The position numbers and the translations under genes are program-made. A stretch of 64,000 nucleotides of DNA from CBCXVS01 sp965178525 (lineage in GTDB: Bacteria > Tectomicrobia > Entotheonellia > Entotheonellales > Entotheonellaceae), in NCBI GenBank assembly GCA_965178525.1, contig CBCXVS010000002.1, forward strand, positions 38,035 through 102,034, read 5' to 3'. Positions within the stretch are counted from its first letter, which is position 1. Each line of letters opens with the position of its first letter. The notes beneath the pieces are model-generated. The model was given only the letters and a program-made list of their open reading frames with translations. It did no database searches and was not told where the DNA came from. Below are positions 1 through 8,304 of the stretch, piece by piece.

Positions 1-408
1 AACACCCGGCGGTGCCTGCGGCGGCTCCTGCGACGCCTCGACCTGTGTGGCCATGTCCTGGATAAGCGGCGTCTCTGCCTCAGTTTCCTTAGGGTATTGC
101 CGTGTCTGCACCGGAGCCACGAAGCGATAGCCGCGGCCATAGACGGTCTTGAGGAGCCGTTGCGCCCGCCCGGTGTCCCTAATGGCCTTGCGCGCCGCCC
201 TGATCGAGTAGGTGAGTGCCGATTCGCTCACAAATCGGTCAGGCCACAGGTTCTCGAGTAATTCTTCTTTAGACACGACGCGGCTGTGGTGCTTGATGAG
301 ATAGGCGAGTAGCTCGAACACTTTCGGTTCAATGCGCTGAAGTTTCCCTGTGTGGCGAAGTTCATAGCTAGAGATGTCAAGTTCATAGTCATCAAAAACG
401 TAGATCAT
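1..408 (-). CDS. OmpR/CadC-type winged-helix transcriptional regulator, C-terminus cut by window edge
   Basis: Reading leftwards from the ATG at 408, the frame is open to the edge (136 residues). Residues 1-100 are a trans_reg_C winged helix: IEPKVFELLAYLIKHH, then VSKEELLENLWPDRFVSESA, then the wing LKTVYGRGYRFVAPV. After it comes a Pro/Gln/Glu-rich linker (TEAETPLIQDMATQVEASQEPPQ). In this family, regulators with the DNA-binding domain at the N-terminus and no receiver domain usually carry an AAA/TPR or adenylate-cyclase-like C-terminus. That part lies outside the window. It lies downstream of a minus-strand sigma-54-like promoter at 681-695. The family call is firm; the ligand and targets are unknown. 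Confidence 0.85.
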   Translation of the reverse strand, partial: MIYVFDDYELDISSYELRHTGKLQRIEPKVFELLAYLIKHHSRVVSKEELLENLWPDRFVSESALTYSIRAARKAIRDTGRAQRLLKTVYGRGYRFVAPVQTRQYPKETEAETPLIQDMATQVEASQEPPQAPPGV

Positions 409-680
409 CAACACGACCTTCAACTGTAGGGATGGTACGCGAATCGATCACTGCGATAACATGAGGAAGGCATAGTGGCATCTGTTCCCGTTCTGTCTGT
501 ACAGTCCCATTTTTGGGACCGCAACCGAAACATGTGCCGTGTGCTGTCAAGACGTCATACAAGCTTACAACCATCACGATCTTCTATCCGGCTTGCATAC
601 GAAGCCTGCCTCCTAACGCGGCCGGCCTCTTCTGCGAAGCGGCCGGCAGCCGTGCGGCAACGGATTGCCAGACATATAGA

Positions 681-695
681 GCAAGATGTATGCCA
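681..695 (-). promoter_or_regulatory. Sigma-54 (-24/-12) promoter, leftward
   Basis: On the minus strand the sequence reads TGGCAT-ACATC-TTGC, with GG and GC exactly 10 nt apart, close to the consensus TGGCAC-N5-TTGCW. It shares the ACATCTTGC core with the promoter at 2973-2988. The predicted start is near 669, about 260 nt ahead of the regulator at 408. The divergent sigma-54 activator at 1207 could serve it, but I saw no good TGTCAA-N6-TTGACA site here. Confidence 0.5.
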
Positions 696-716
696 CGCTT
701 TGCTGTGCCAGCCGCA

Positions 717-960
717 TTAGGCCAGAACGCCTTCCTCCTGCAACCCGGCGATGTCCTCTGCAGTCATGCCAAGCAATTCAGTAGCGTACGATCGCGCCGG
801 GAGCCACCTGCAAGCGATCCCCGAGTCGTGGTATCATCAGGCCGTAGGCGTTCCAGACCAATTGGGAGTAGTGCAGGAGTGTGGCACATTCGTGCACCGA
901 CACGTCAATCCATCTGCTGGTATCGTTTCTAGCGCAGTCGCGCCGTGTGGTCAAGGTGGA
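717..960 (-). pseudogene. Relic of a CaiB/BaiF (family III) CoA-transferase
   Basis: Two pieces of one family are visible on the minus strand. From about 960 to 785 the translation is RNDTSRWIDVSVHECATLL and on to RLGDRLQVAPGAIVRY, matching the family's mid-region (typically Q-W-I-D-V-S-x-x-E). After a stop and frame change the C-terminal signature TELLGMTAEDIAGLQEEGV ends at a TAA at 717-719. In intact members these pieces are roughly 200 residues apart, so a large internal deletion is implied. No start and no N-terminal half remain. The first 300 bases left of it (409-716) hold only the promoter at 681 and nothing else I can support. Confidence 0.7.
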
Positions 961-1206
961 ACAGGTGCAGGGTGTAACTCTCGCCGTTTGTCAGCAGTCG
1001 CCAAGAAGCGTGCACAAACCGTCTCGCTAGTGGGGCGGCTTACTCATCGAATCCCCAGGTAAACACCACGTAATCCCCACGCAGTCCTTATGTTTTGCAT
1101 TGTCGGGCGTGTTAAATTCTCCATCAGCTGAACATGACCTTTGACCATTGTCGTAGTTTGTGAACCGTGAGAACACTTGCGGTGGTGCTGACAGGAGACC
1201 GTCCTC

Positions 1207-2805
1207 ATGTACGAATTGACCTTCTCTGCGGATAAGCTGGCCGTGCTGTTTAACATGAGCCGGAGGTTAAATGCCTTGATCGAACTGGAAGAGCTGCTCT
1301 CGGCTATCATGAGCGAGACCAAACAGGTGCTACATGCCGAGAGCTGCGCGCTCCTCTTCTGGGACGAGGAACGTCACGAATTGTGCTTCCCGGTGGTGAG
1401 TGATCTCAGCCCGGAAATGGAGACACGTTTGCACGAGCTGCGGTTTCCGGCCGATCAGGGCATTGCCGGGTGGGTCCTGCAGCAGGGACAGCCCGCCCAC
1501 GTGGCGGACGTGACCCAGGACGCGCGCTTCTATGGCGCAGTAGATGACTGGACCGGGGTCCGGACGCGCGAGCTGTTGTATGCCCCACTACGGACCCGCC
1601 GGGGCGTCATCGGCGTCATTGGGGTGCGCAATAAGTGCGAGAGCGTCTTTACCGACGACGACCTCACCTTCCTCGATGCCTTGGCTGGGCCTATCGCCAT
1701 CGCACTCAACAACGCCCGACTCTACCAGCACGTGCAGCACTCCGAAGCCCAACTCCAAGCGGAAGTCGCCACGCTCCACCGGGAAAGGGAGAAGCGACAG
1801 CGATTTACCGAGATCATTGGCGCCGGCCCGGTAATGGACCAGGTCTTCGCTCTGATGGAGAGCGCCATCCCAACGACCATCACCGTCTTACTCCAGGGCG
1901 AAAGCGGAACGGGCAAAGAACGGATTGCCCGCGCCATCCACGACCACGGGCCCCGAAAAGACCGGCCTTTTGTCGCCGTCAACTGCGGGGCGCTCTCCGA
2001 GACGCTCCTGGAGAGCGAGTTGTTCGGTCACATCAAAGGCGCTTTTACCGGGGCCTCTGCAGATAAACTGGGGCTATTCGAAGTGGCGCATGGCGGCACG
2101 CTCTTTCTCGACGAGATTGGGGACACCCCGCTCGCCATGCAGGCGAAGCTCCTACGGGTGTTACAGGAGGGCGAAATTCAGCGTGTCGGGGACCCCCGGC
2201 CGCGGCAAGTGGATGTCCGCATCATCTCCGCGACACACCGGGATTTATCCCAGGCGATGCACCAGCAGCACTTTCGTGACGACCTCTACTACCGTCTCAA
2301 CGTGTTTCCGATCACGGTTCCCCCGCTGCGGCAGCGCCCCGACGATATTCCGCTCCTGGCGGCGCACTTCCTGCGCCAGAGCGGGGAAAAGCTCGACAAA
2401 CCAATCCGGAGCCTCAGTCCTGAAGCGGTGCGCCTACTGCGGCAGTACGCTTGGCCAGGGAATGTCCGAGAACTCGAGAATGAGATCGAGCGCGCCGTGG
2501 CTCTGGCGCCAGCTGAGACCCCCCTGGGTCCTACCTACTTCTCCGACCGCCTCACCACCGCCCGTTCCCTACGTATAGCGCTCCCTCCCACTGCCGCCTC
2601 CCTCCAAGCCGCCCGTCTCGCTTTCGAACAGGAGTATATTGGCTCCGTCCTCCAGCGGTACCAAGGCAACGCCACCCAAGCTGCCAAAGTCTTGGGTATC
2701 AGCCGGCAGATGCTACAACGGAAGATCAAACAGTATGGGCTGCGAAGCCGGCCTGTTCCCTCACCCGCCGACCGTAAGGGCAACCTCCCTGTCAACTTTG
2801 TTTGA
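1207..2805 (+). CDS. Sigma-54-dependent transcriptional activator (GAF + AAA+ + Fis HTH), NorR/FhlA type
   Basis: This enhancer-binding protein of 532 residues uses ATP hydrolysis to open sigma-54 RNA polymerase complexes. A GAF sensor domain spans about residues 15-170. The AAA+ domain carries Walker A GESGTGKE near 231, the sigma-54-contacting GAFTGA loop near 278 and Walker [11 protein letters not shown] near 296. A Fis-type HTH ([20 protein letters not shown]) lies near 488-510. The start at 1207 follows an AGGAG 9 nt upstream. The GAF domain suggests a small-molecule or redox signal, unknown here. Three matching inverted repeats start at its own stop codon and a near-perfect sigma-54 promoter follows, so the secreted protein at 3080 is its probable target. 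Confidence 0.95.
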   Translation: MYELTFSADKLAVLFNMSRRLNALIELEELLSAIMSETKQVLHAESCALLFWDEERHELCFPVVSDLSPEMETRLHELRFPADQGIAGWVLQQGQPAHVADVTQDARFYGAVDDWTGVRTRELLYAPLRTRRGVIGVIGVRNKCESVFTDDDLTFLDALAGPIAIALNNARLYQHVQHSEAQLQAEVATLHREREKRQRFTEIIGAGPVMDQVFALMESAIPTTITVLLQGESGTGKERIARAIHDHGPRKDRPFVAVNCGALSETLLESELFGHIKGAFTGASADKLGLFEVAHGGTLFLDEIGDTPLAMQAKLLRVLQEGEIQRVGDPRPRQVDVRIISATHRDLSQAMHQQHFRDDLYYRLNVFPITVPPLRQRPDDIPLLAAHFLRQSGEKLDKPIRSLSPEAVRLLRQYAWPGNVRELENEIERAVALAPAETPLGPTYFSDRLTTARSLRIALPPTAASLQAARLAFEQEYIGSVLQRYQGNATQAAKVLGISRQMLQRKIKQYGLRSRPVPSPADRKGNLPVNFV

Positions 2806-2807
2806 CA
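2790..2807. promoter_or_regulatory. Upstream activator site 1, TGTCAA-N6-TTGACA
   Basis: Perfect 6-6-6 inverted repeat TGTCAA/ctttgt/TTGACA, overlapping the stop codon of the sigma-54 activator. It shares its last base with site 2. Probable binding site of the activator's Fis-type HTH (inference from position and repetition). Confidence 0.7.
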
Positions 2808-2824
2808 GTCAACTCCGATTGACA
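2807..2824. promoter_or_regulatory. Upstream activator site 2, (A)GTCAA-N6-TTGACA
   Basis: Same repeat with one half-site mismatch (AGTCAA/ctccga/TTGACA). The centre-to-centre distance to site 1 is 17 bp, which places the two sites on nearly the same DNA face. Confidence 0.65.
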
Positions 2825-2879
2825 CGGGGGCGCCAGGCGCCGTCCTATTCTTCCTCTCGTCGCCGTACATGCCTCCCCG

Positions 2880-2897
2880 TGTCAACCTCGGTTGACA
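2880..2897. promoter_or_regulatory. Upstream activator site 3, TGTCAA-N6-TTGACA
   Basis: Perfect TGTCAA/cctcgg/TTGACA, here extended by one pair (TGTCAAC...). It is centred about 85 bp upstream of the -24 element at 2973, the usual range for enhancer sites of sigma-54 activators. Confidence 0.7.
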
Positions 2898-2972
2898 GCC
2901 CACGGTTGTTTGATAACACCCAAGAGTTTCCCATCTTGTTGAAAAAAAAGGCTTACAGTCGACCCCGAGCGA

Positions 2973-2988
2973 TGGCACACATCTTGCC
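2973..2988 (+). promoter_or_regulatory. Sigma-54 promoter of the small secreted protein gene
   Basis: TGGCAC-ACATC-TTGCC matches the -24/-12 consensus, with 10 nt between GG and GC. The predicted start is near 2999, leaving an 80-nt leader before the ATG at 3080. Confidence 0.85.
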
Positions 2989-3079
2989 TTATAGCATCAC
3001 AACATGTGCGATGTGGCTGAAGAACGCGGACAGCAAAAGTCACGTCGTCTTTCTTTCACGACCGGCAACAAAGGAGATC

Positions 3080-3697
3080 ATGATGATCAAGCGCAACCCA
3101 TCCATCCTCAGCCTGTCACTGTGCATGATTCCGCTTGTGATCGCATTGACCGCGACGGTAGGATTTGGCCAACCCAATCCGCTATACGATACAGACCGCG
3201 ACCTCTGGCTAGAGGACACGGACGGGGACACATTCCCCAATTTCACAGAAGAGCTGGAGGGAACCAATCCCAATAATCCTGAAGACTATCCGGGTGCGGA
3301 CTTGCCGGAGTCTGAGAACAACGAGCAAGCTTTACAGGCAAACGTCGGTTTTCCCAGATCGACATGCCGCTCGGGGTATCGTCAGGCAGGATCGCGGCTC
3401 TGCATTAGCCCCGATGAAGAGAATGCCCGGACCTTTGCCAACGCCGCGACGTTTTGCCGTGATCGGAGAGGGCGTGTGTGTAGCTATACGGATCTCCGCT
3501 ATCTTTACGTCCGTACGGGTTTGGATGCGTCGTATAATCCAAGCGGCAACTGGATCGGAAATTTCACTGGTGATGATCAGGCTCTCTGTGGGAATAGGAG
3601 TATTACCTTCAACAATGATCCGGACATCGGTAACTTTGAGGGGACGTGTAATCGATTTAATTCTCGCTCCTTCTGGTGTTGCCACGATGACGAATAA
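3080..3697 (+). CDS. Small secreted Cys-rich protein with a Ca-binding-like DxDxDG segment
   Basis: The start at 3080 has AAGGAG 3 nt upstream; the same frame is open further upstream but without coding character. The protein is about 205 residues. A signal peptide (MMIKRNP, then a long hydrophobic core) ends near FGQ. Next comes a thrombospondin-3/dockerin-like acidic stretch, DTDGDTFPNFTEELEGTNPN. The C-terminal 110 residues contain eight cysteines, including a terminal WCC, with two paired segments TCRSGYRQAGSRLC and FCRDRRGRVC, which suggests a disulphide-bonded extracellular domain. I do not recognise the domain. It is the sole gene behind the 2973 promoter and appears to be the output of the adjacent activator. 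Confidence 0.75.
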   Translation: MMIKRNPSILSLSLCMIPLVIALTATVGFGQPNPLYDTDRDLWLEDTDGDTFPNFTEELEGTNPNNPEDYPGADLPESENNEQALQANVGFPRSTCRSGYRQAGSRLCISPDEENARTFANAATFCRDRRGRVCSYTDLRYLYVRTGLDASYNPSGNWIGNFTGDDQALCGNRSITFNNDPDIGNFEGTCNRFNSRSFWCCHDDE

Positions 3698-3709
3698 CAC
3701 CTGAACGTC

Positions 3710-3732
3710 AGCCCTCGGCTGGGCCGAGGGCT
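3710..3732. terminator. GC-rich hairpin after the secreted protein gene
   Basis: AGCCCTCGGC-TGG-GCCGAGGGCT is a perfect 10-bp stem with a 3-nt loop, 13 nt after the stop. There is no T-tract, so termination efficiency is uncertain; it could serve both the + gene and the converging serS. Confidence 0.55.
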
Positions 3733-3879
3733 ACCGCCAACGCGGTGTGCCCCTCTTGGTGTTGGCGAGTCATGGCACGCCCGCCATTGAGTGGCAAAGA
3801 TTGGCGCCAGAATGGAGAGCGTGCTGCTCCTGGTCGGCATCAATACCCCCCGCAAACGTGTGAAACAAACGTGAGCAGT

Positions 3880-5154
3880 CTAGCGCGGGACAATCTCCCG
3901 CATCCCCCCCATATACGGCTGCAACACGTCGGGAATCGCCACACTGCCATCCGGCCGCTGATTCAGTTCCAGTAGCGGGATGAGAATGCGAGGCGAGGCG
4001 ACGACGGTGTTGTTCAGCGTGTGCACAAAACGCAGCGCCCCGCCGTCTTTCTCACGGTAGCGGATTTTCAGACGCCGCGCCTGAAAGTCGTGAAATTTCG
4101 AGGCGGAATGCGTTTCACCATACGCCTGCCGGCTCGGCATCCAGGTTTCGATGTCGTACTTTTTCACCTGGGGCACGCCCAGTTCACTACCACAGACCAA
4201 CACGACGCGATAGGGCAGGTTGAGGGCCTGGAGCATGTCCTCGGCGTTGCTCAGGATGTGCTCGTGTTCCCGGGCCGAGACCTCCGGGTCGTTGGCGCAG
4301 ATCACGACTTGCTCCACTTTTTGAAATTGATGGATGCGATAGAGCCCGCGTGTGTCCTTGCCGTACGTGCCGGCCTCGCGGCGATAGCAGTTGGAGAGCC
4401 CAGCGTAATATTTGGGGAGTTCATCTTCCCGCAGGATTTCGTCGGCGTGATATGCCGTGATCGGCACCTCGGATGTGCCGATGAGATTCACCTCATCTTC
4501 GGGAATGCGATAGGCCTGGTCACGGCCCGCCGGAAAATAGGCCGTGCCAAACATGGCTTCGTCCCGTACCAGGTGCGGCACGACAAGTGGCGTAAACCCT
4601 TTGCGAATCATATGCTGCAAGGCAAACTGCAGGACGGCCTGTTCCAACAAGACGCCCGCATTTTTCAAAAAATACGTCCGGGAGCCGGCGAGCTTTACGG
4701 CACGGGGAATATCGATGAGATCCAAGCGTTCGCCCAGTTCGACGTGATCGCGCAAGGAGAAATCGAACTGCGGAATGTCGCCCCAGGTTTTGAGCAAGAC
4801 ATTGTCGTCATCACTGGCGCCTTCCGGCACCTCATCCGCCGGCACATTCGGCACGCGCAGCATGAGGGCTTCGAAGTCCGCTTCCACATCCCGCAGGGGG
4901 CCTTCGAGCGCCTTGCTCTCCTCGGCGACCTGCTTCATATGCGTGATCGCGTCTTGCCTGGCTTCCCCTTGCAGCGTGGGGATTTCCTTCGAGGTTTTGT
5001 TGCGCAACGCTTTGAGGCTTTCGAATTGGGTCAGGAGGTGCCGCCGTTTCGTGTCGACGTCCAAGAGATGTGGTATATCAATATCGATATGCTTTTTGCG
5101 GGCGGCATCTTGCACCACATCCGCATGCTCGCGAATAAAGCGTACATCCAACAT
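3880..5154 (-). CDS. serS: Seryl-tRNA synthetase
   Basis: Cytoplasmic class II synthetase charging tRNA-Ser, 424 residues, the normal bacterial length. The N-terminal coiled-coil arm (MLDVRFIREHADVVQDAARKK through the Lys/Glu-rich helices to about residue 105) is followed by the catalytic core. Visible motifs are GTSEVPITAYHADEI, then FRREAGTYGKDTRGL-type motif 2 (CYRREAGTYGKDTRGLYRIH, QFQKVEQV), and motif 3 ending in LELNQRPDGSVAIPDVLQPY. The motif-3 stretch LNNTVVASPRIL differs slightly from the common LNGSGLAVGRTL but keeps the arginine. It is the last gene of the minus-strand run. Confidence 0.97.
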   Translation of the reverse strand: MLDVRFIREHADVVQDAARKKHIDIDIPHLLDVDTKRRHLLTQFESLKALRNKTSKEIPTLQGEARQDAITHMKQVAEESKALEGPLRDVEADFEALMLRVPNVPADEVPEGASDDDNVLLKTWGDIPQFDFSLRDHVELGERLDLIDIPRAVKLAGSRTYFLKNAGVLLEQAVLQFALQHMIRKGFTPLVVPHLVRDEAMFGTAYFPAGRDQAYRIPEDEVNLIGTSEVPITAYHADEILREDELPKYYAGLSNCYRREAGTYGKDTRGLYRIHQFQKVEQVVICANDPEVSAREHEHILSNAEDMLQALNLPYRVVLVCGSELGVPQVKKYDIETWMPSRQAYGETHSASKFHDFQARRLKIRYREKDGGALRFVHTLNNTVVASPRILIPLLELNQRPDGSVAIPDVLQPYMGGMREIVPR

Positions 5155-5216
5155 GAGCGTGTCTCCAATGGCCCCGCCAGCGTTCCGATGTGCAGACGGG
5201 CGGGGACGATGGGGAA

Positions 5217-6665
5217 TTAGACGTGGGTGGCCACGGTCTGGCCTAAAAGATCGCGGTATCGCGCTTTGAGAGGATGATAGACCTGCGCCAGAAAGTCGTC
5301 CACTTGCGCCCGGGCGCGGCCGATATAGCCCTGTGCATCGGGCTTGTCAGGCAGCGCCGCCCGCAGCGTATCGAAATCCGGGTCGCTGCGCAGCCGCTGC
5401 AGCAGATCGTTGTCGCCGCCTTCGACGCGCATGTGGTGCCAGGTCTCCATGGCATGCTGCCGGATCTTCTCGTGCAGGTCCTGGCGGTCTCCGGTCGCTT
5501 TCACTCCGTCCATCATCAGGTTCTCAGCCGCCAAAAATGGCAGGAATTCGGCGATGCGCCGGCCCATAATCGCCGGATAGACGACCATGCCACGGGCGAT
5601 TTCGTGGTACAAAATCAAAATGCTCTCGGTGGCGAGAAACGCTTCGGGAATGCTCAGGCGTTTATTGGCCGAGTCGTCGATGGTCCGTTCAAACCACTGC
5701 CCCGCCGCGGTAAAGGCCGGATTCAAGCTGGTGCAGATGACATGACGCGCTAGCGCCGCGATGCGTTCGCTTCGCATCGGGTTGCGTTTGTACGCCATGG
5801 TGGAGGAGCCGACCTGGCTGTGGCCGAAGGGTTCTTCCATCTCGCCGACACTTTGTAAGAGCCGCATGTCATTGCTGAATTTATGGGCGGATTGGGCCAC
5901 CCCCGAGAGCACGGCCAAGACGCGGCTATCGTATTTGCGCGGATAGGTTTGCCCGGTGACGGGCAGGGTGCGGGCAAAGCCCATCTTTTCCGCCACGCGT
6001 TGGTCGATGCGTTTGACTTTCTCGTCATTGTCATCACACAGCCGCAGAAAGCTTGCCTGTGTACCAGTCGCGCCTTTGGCGCCGCGAAATTGCAGGGTGT
6101 CGAGACCGTGTTCGAGATCCTCCAGGTCAAACACCAGATCTTGCAGCCAAAGCACGCCGCGGCGGCCGGCGGTGGTGAGTTGAGCCGGCTGAAAGTGCGT
6201 GTAGCCGAGTGTCACCACGTCCCGGTGCGTGGCGGCAAATTGGGCCAACGCCTCCATGACATTGATCAGCCGGACGCGAATCAGGCGCAGGGCGGCACGC
6301 ATCTGAATGAGGTCGGTATTGTCGCCCACAAACGCACTGGTGGCGCCGAGATGAATGACGCCGCGAGCCTTCGGGCACTGCTCTCCGTAGGCGCGAATAT
6401 GCGCCATGACGTCATGGCGGAGTTCCTTTTCATAGGCCTCGGCGACGTCGAAATTGATATCCTCACTGTGCGCGCGCAGTTCATCGAGCTGCTCGTCGCG
6501 GATATCGAGACCTTCTTCCGCCTCGGCTTCGGCCAGGGCGACCCATAATCGCCGCCAGGTTTGAAATTTGTACTGCGGGGAAAAGATCCGACTCATATCA
6601 CGGCTGGCGTAGCGTTCCACGAGCGGATTGACATAGCCCTCATAGTGGGTGGGTGCGTCGGCCAC
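5217..6665 (-). CDS. purB: Adenylosuccinate lyase
   Basis: Catalyses two fumarate-releasing steps of purine synthesis (SAICAR to AICAR, adenylosuccinate to AMP). The protein has 482 residues and follows the longer animal-type/ADSL layout rather than the short 430-residue bacterial form. The superfamily signature GSSTMAYKRNPMRSE, containing the flexible catalytic-serine loop, lies near residue 285. TSAFVGDNTDL and GYTHFQPAQ supply the other conserved active-site segments. It lies 38 bp downstream of purQ and 63 bp upstream of serS, and is probably co-transcribed with them. Confidence 0.97.
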   Translation of the reverse strand: MADAPTHYEGYVNPLVERYASRDMSRIFSPQYKFQTWRRLWVALAEAEAEEGLDIRDEQLDELRAHSEDINFDVAEAYEKELRHDVMAHIRAYGEQCPKARGVIHLGATSAFVGDNTDLIQMRAALRLIRVRLINVMEALAQFAATHRDVVTLGYTHFQPAQLTTAGRRGVLWLQDLVFDLEDLEHGLDTLQFRGAKGATGTQASFLRLCDDNDEKVKRIDQRVAEKMGFARTLPVTGQTYPRKYDSRVLAVLSGVAQSAHKFSNDMRLLQSVGEMEEPFGHSQVGSSTMAYKRNPMRSERIAALARHVICTSLNPAFTAAGQWFERTIDDSANKRLSIPEAFLATESILILYHEIARGMVVYPAIMGRRIAEFLPFLAAENLMMDGVKATGDRQDLHEKIRQHAMETWHHMRVEGGDNDLLQRLRSDPDFDTLRAALPDKPDAQGYIGRARAQVDDFLAQVYHPLKARYRDLLGQTVATHV

Positions 6666-6703
6666 AACGTCCTTCCTTCCTTGGTGTCATATCGTGCCCC
6701 GTG

Positions 6704-7501
6704 CTACATCACGTTCTGTTGGGCAAAGGCGACCGCATTGCGAAATATCTGCACCCCCATGCCCTCTTCCGGCAGCGTTTCCCGCGTCCAACGCGGGTGC
6801 TGCACGCGGTGCACGTATGCTTCCGGGTGGGGCATGAGGCCAAAGATGCGTCCGCTGGGATCACAGACCGCGGCGATGTCGTCGACCGAGCCGTTGGGAT
6901 TCCAGGGGTACGATACCGGCGTCCCATCGGGTGTGCCGTAACGTGCCGCGATTTGCGCCTTGGCCTGCAGGGTCTGCAAGATGTCCGGGTCCCGTGGCAC
7001 GAATTTGCCCTCGCCGTGTCTCACCGGCAAATAGCAGCGCTCCATGCCCTGTACAAAGGGCGAGCGGCACGCGGGATCGATCTGTAAATAGACCCAGCGG
7101 TCCTCGAATTTGCCCGAATCATTCGCCGTGAGGGTGGCGTCTTGTTGCCATAGCTGTCCCGTCACGCCCGGCAGCCAGCCAAGACGCACAAGGGCTTGAA
7201 AACCGTTGCAGATACCGAGGACCAGTTTACCATCGCGCAAGAACTTGCTCAAGGGCTGCTCCAGGCGATAGCGCAGCTTGGTGGCCAACACAATCCCGGC
7301 GGAGATGTCGTCGCCAAAGGCAAAGCCGCCCGGCAGGGCGAGAATATGAAACGGCTCAAGTTGTTTCGGCTGGGCAATGAGATCGCTGAGGTGGACTAAG
7401 GCGGCGTCCCCGCCGACGGCGGGGAGATTGAACGCATAGGCGGTTTCGTGTTCGCAGTTGATGCCATAGCCGGTCAAGACCAGAATGCGTGGGCGTTTCA
7501 T
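6704..7501 (-). CDS. purQ: Phosphoribosylformylglycinamidine synthase, glutaminase subunit
   Basis: Class I glutamine amidotransferase that feeds ammonia to PurL. The nucleophile Cys is in LVLGICNGFQAL (about residue 96) and the His-Glu pair in MPHPEAYVHRV (about 224). At 265 residues, and ending EEGMGVQIFRNAVAFAQ, it matches the C-terminal glutaminase domain of the large single-chain PurL enzymes better than the shorter stand-alone PurQ of the PurS/PurQ/PurL type. Its partner PurL lies 4.4 kb upstream, separated by the restriction/HipA block. Confidence 0.95.
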   Translation of the reverse strand: MKRPRILVLTGYGINCEHETAYAFNLPAVGGDAALVHLSDLIAQPKQLEPFHILALPGGFAFGDDISAGIVLATKLRYRLEQPLSKFLRDGKLVLGICNGFQALVRLGWLPGVTGQLWQQDATLTANDSGKFEDRWVYLQIDPACRSPFVQGMERCYLPVRHGEGKFVPRDPDILQTLQAKAQIAARYGTPDGTPVSYPWNPNGSVDDIAAVCDPSGRIFGLMPHPEAYVHRVQHPRWTRETLPEEGMGVQIFRNAVAFAQQNVM

Positions 7502-7515
7502 CGCGACCCTTTCCC

Positions 7516-8268
7516 CTAGGCTCTGAGAGCCACGATCAGAGGTTGAAAGAAGCGATCGCGTAAGGTTTGTACGTGATGAAAACCTGCCTGTTCCAGCAAG
7601 GTTTCCAGGGTAGCAATGGTCACGCAGTAGTACCGTCCGCCCCGTATGACGTGGGTCTGGGCGGTCGGCTGCCCGGTGTCGTCGACGACGTACATAGTGA
7701 TGTCGTACATATCCCCGTCGAATTCCCAGACGTCAAAGATGACTAGGCGTCCCTCCGGTGTCGGGTGGGTCAAGCGCGGATTGAACTGTGTGCCGCCACG
7801 TGTCATGTTGGCATAGTCGCGTACGGACACCAGGCAGCCGCCCTCCGGAGCCGTGCAGCGGTAGAACTGCTCAAATGCCGCCAGAATGTCGGCGTTACTC
7901 AGCAAATGGGGCACAGCGTTATCGCAGGCCATGACGACGTCGAAGTGTTGCTGATGGACCTGCCACAAGGCCCGCATGTCCGCCACGCGCCAGGTCAGTT
8001 GCAGCTGCTGCCGCGCCGCTTCGGCACGCGCCCGTTCCAGTTCGGCGGGGGAAATATCGGAGGCCGTGACCGCATAGCCGAGTTGCGCCAGGCCGAGACT
8101 CTGGGTGCCAATACCGCATGCCGCATCCAGGATCGCGTGCGCCTCAGGCCCGATGTAGTCGCGGATGACGCGATCGAGCTCGGCTGCTTGCCGCATGCAG
8201 CTCGCTTCCCAGTCGGGGTAGAGGTACGCGTAGTAGGGGGCGAGCGCGTCGTAGAAGTGTTCGGACAT
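7516..8268 (-). CDS. Class I SAM-dependent methyltransferase
   Basis: 250 residues with a Rossmann-fold SAM-binding motif I, ILDAACGIGTQSLGLAQ (about residues 46-62), followed by the acidic loop VTASDISPAEL and motif IV DVVMACDNAVPHL. The N-terminus (FYDALAPYYAYLYPDWEASC) and C-terminus (YYCVTIATLETLLEQAGF) fit small-molecule methyltransferases of the glycine/sarcosine type, but the substrate cannot be read from the sequence. It lies 14 bp upstream of purQ and 36 bp downstream of the AdoMetDC-like gene, so it is probably part of the same transcript. Confidence 0.9.
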   Translation of the reverse strand: MSEHFYDALAPYYAYLYPDWEASCMRQAAELDRVIRDYIGPEAHAILDAACGIGTQSLGLAQLGYAVTASDISPAELERARAEAARQQLQLTWRVADMRALWQVHQQHFDVVMACDNAVPHLLSNADILAAFEQFYRCTAPEGGCLVSVRDYANMTRGGTQFNPRLTHPTPEGRLVIFDVWEFDGDMYDITMYVVDDTGQPTAQTHVIRGGRYYCVTIATLETLLEQAGFHHVQTLRDRFFQPLIVALRA

Positions 8269-8304
8269 GGTGATGTCTCTGTTGTGTTTCTTGTCTCTCG
8301 CCGT

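Noticed and set aside
392..577. 61-codon minus-strand ORF with HGTCFGCGPKN, resembling the first residues of PaaI-type thioesterases
   Set aside because: Only about ten residues match, the rest has no thioesterase features, and it overlaps the regulator start; most likely chance or an unresolvable relic.
475..1062. Three overlapping + strand ORFs of 81-139 codons
   Set aside because: Poor codon character; the region is better explained by a minus-strand CoA-transferase relic and a sigma-54 promoter.
2639..3079. Upstream extension of the secreted-protein frame to 2639
   Set aside because: It would cover the activator's 3' end, the dyads and the promoter; the AAGGAG-preceded ATG at 3080 starts a proper signal peptide.
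4021..5220. 399-codon open frame opposite serS
   Set aside because: Antisense shadow of a clear seryl-tRNA synthetase gene; no family features of its own.
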